From contig JACCGJ010020065.1 of NCBI GenBank assembly GCA_013407085.1, positions 109,645 to 173,644 of the forward strand: 64,000 nt of DNA, given 5' to 3'. Below, piece after piece: positions 63,578 to 64,000 of the stretch (position 1 is the first letter of the stretch; every line of letters begins with the position of its first letter). This stretch comes from Atriophallophorus winterbourni (lineage: Eukaryota > Platyhelminthes > Trematoda > Plagiorchiida > Microphallidae). The translations under genes were made by a program, and so were the position numbers. The notes below the pieces were generated by a model. It was not told where the DNA came from. It did no database searches and worked only from the letters and a program-made list of their open reading frames with translations.

Positions 63578-64000
63578 AGGGATTCTTTTGCTGGTGATAT
63601 ATCAGGAGATGTTTGCGGAGGTGGTCTGTTTAGAATTTCTTCAAAATGTTCCACCCATCTTTTCCTTTGCCCCTCCTCGATTGTCATGGTTCTTCCATTT
63701 TTGTCCTTGACTGGTTTGCTCGGTTTGGAACTCTTCCCTGACAAGGCTCGGGTGATTTCATATACCCTCTTCATGTTATTCTGCTTTGCCGCTAGCTCTG
63801 CCCCCTCTGTTAGGTTGTGTATAAATTTCCTTTTGTCCTGTCTAGCACCCTTTTTCACTTCCTGGTTTGTCTCCCAATATTGTGCTTTGAGGTCTGCCTT
63901 CTGTTGCAGGTAACCGCATCTGCTAATTTCCATCTTCAGATCCCTCCTCTTCTTAATCTTTTCCCAGGTACCCTTCGTCAGCCATTCCTTCTGTTCCCTC
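63520..64000 (-). CDS. RTE ORF, endonuclease-RT linker (continues past edge)
   Basis: Upstream part of the same protein in the neighbouring frame: EWLTKGTWEKIKKRRDLKME (63,985-63,925), QYWETNQEVKKGARQDKRKF, MKRVYEITRALSG, KDKNGRTMTIEEGQRKRWVE, HFEEILNRP, PAKESLCININ, where it should join PPTIAEI of the RT frame. The 'W..I..RR.LK' and 'RWxEHFEELLNRP' blocks are standard for RTE linkers. Open to the window edge. Confidence 0.9.
   Translation of the reverse strand, partial: REQKEWLTKGTWEKIKKRRDLKMEISRCGYLQQKADLKAQYWETNQEVKKGARQDKRKFIHNLTEGAELAAKQNNMKRVYEITRALSGKSSKPSKPVKDKNGRTMTIEEGQRKRWVEHFEEILNRPPPQTSPDISPAKESLCININPQQLQKSSMPSSP

Larger units (their letters stand above)
62029..64000 (-). mobile_element. 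RTE-clade LINE, partial (runs off right edge)
   Basis: Minus-strand non-LTR element, clearly GC-richer than its surroundings. The 3' end lies at ~62,029-62,041 with a short tail reading AATAAGTCAAGTAAGTCA on the minus strand. The short AAGT-type tail and the protein motifs fit the RTE clade, known in schistosomes (SR2-like) and many other animals. The endonuclease half and 5' end are outside the window. Confidence 0.9.

Noticed and set aside
62028..63913. Plus-strand frames of 60-121 residues at the right end
   Set aside because: Antisense shadows of the RTE coding sequence, which has clear motifs on the minus strand.
1..64000. CRISPR array, bacterial operons, ribosome binding sites, rho-independent terminators
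   Set aside because: The content is eukaryotic. The only regular repeats are microsatellites and transposon-derived units without spacer structure.

Overview
The window is AT-rich eukaryotic DNA made almost entirely of decayed, nested transposable elements. I recognise no intact host gene, tRNA or rRNA gene. The mix (CR1-like LINEs with short TTGAA-type tails, an RTE-clade LINE, a LINE with a C-terminal zinc finger, a Ty3/gypsy element whose pol ends like the trematode CsRn1 group, a pogo/Tigger-like DNA transposon, and repeats carrying a hammerhead-ribozyme-like core) fits an invertebrate animal. A flatworm, perhaps a trematode, is the best guess, but no species-specific gene fixes this.

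Layout. 0-3.4 kb: mostly unassigned, with an inverted pair of a 175-base SINE-like repeat. 3.4-11.2 kb: remnants of CR1-group LINEs (LINE-Y and CR1a) and a three-copy repeat (E). 11.3-16.3 kb: a broken gypsy pol, a zinc-finger LINE (LINE-Z) tail split by a CR1a insertion, then a gypsy 3' end with LTR. 16.4-18.5 kb: a 2.2-kb dispersed repeat (D) with a hammerhead-like motif. 18.5-21.3 kb: a composite block (CR1a piece, spacer, LINE-Z tail, LTR, gypsy pol end). 21.3-30.1 kb: a CR1a remnant, further copies of repeat D, a LINE-Z fragment, and a hammerhead-unit dimer split by a pogo-like transposon. 30-34.7 kb: mostly unassigned, with one hammerhead-unit insertion bounded by a 14-base target duplication. 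34.7-36.5 kb: an inverted near-copy of 27.0-28.5 kb. 36.5-46 kb: unassigned AT-rich DNA with a 0.6-kb (AAT)n tract between two LINE-Z ends and more hammerhead-unit pieces. 46-48.3 kb: the longest LINE-Z copy. 49.6-60.2 kb: the composite block as a recent 3.34-kb tandem duplication, the right copy split by a nearly complete CR1a (ORF2 broken by one frameshift). 61-64 kb: CR1a pieces and an RTE element, nearly intact in what is visible, that runs off the right edge.

The elements do not form a pathway. What they record is a history: old LINE and gypsy copies became chimeric, the chimeras were duplicated, and younger CR1a, RTE and pogo elements landed in them. The most interesting signal is the ~236-base repeat unit with a conserved CTGATGA...GAAAC core and a matching outer stem. 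It is found as monomers, as a dimer and in inverted pairs, in two places between short target duplications. This suggests a non-autonomous retroelement of the Penelope or retrozyme type. That assignment is inference.
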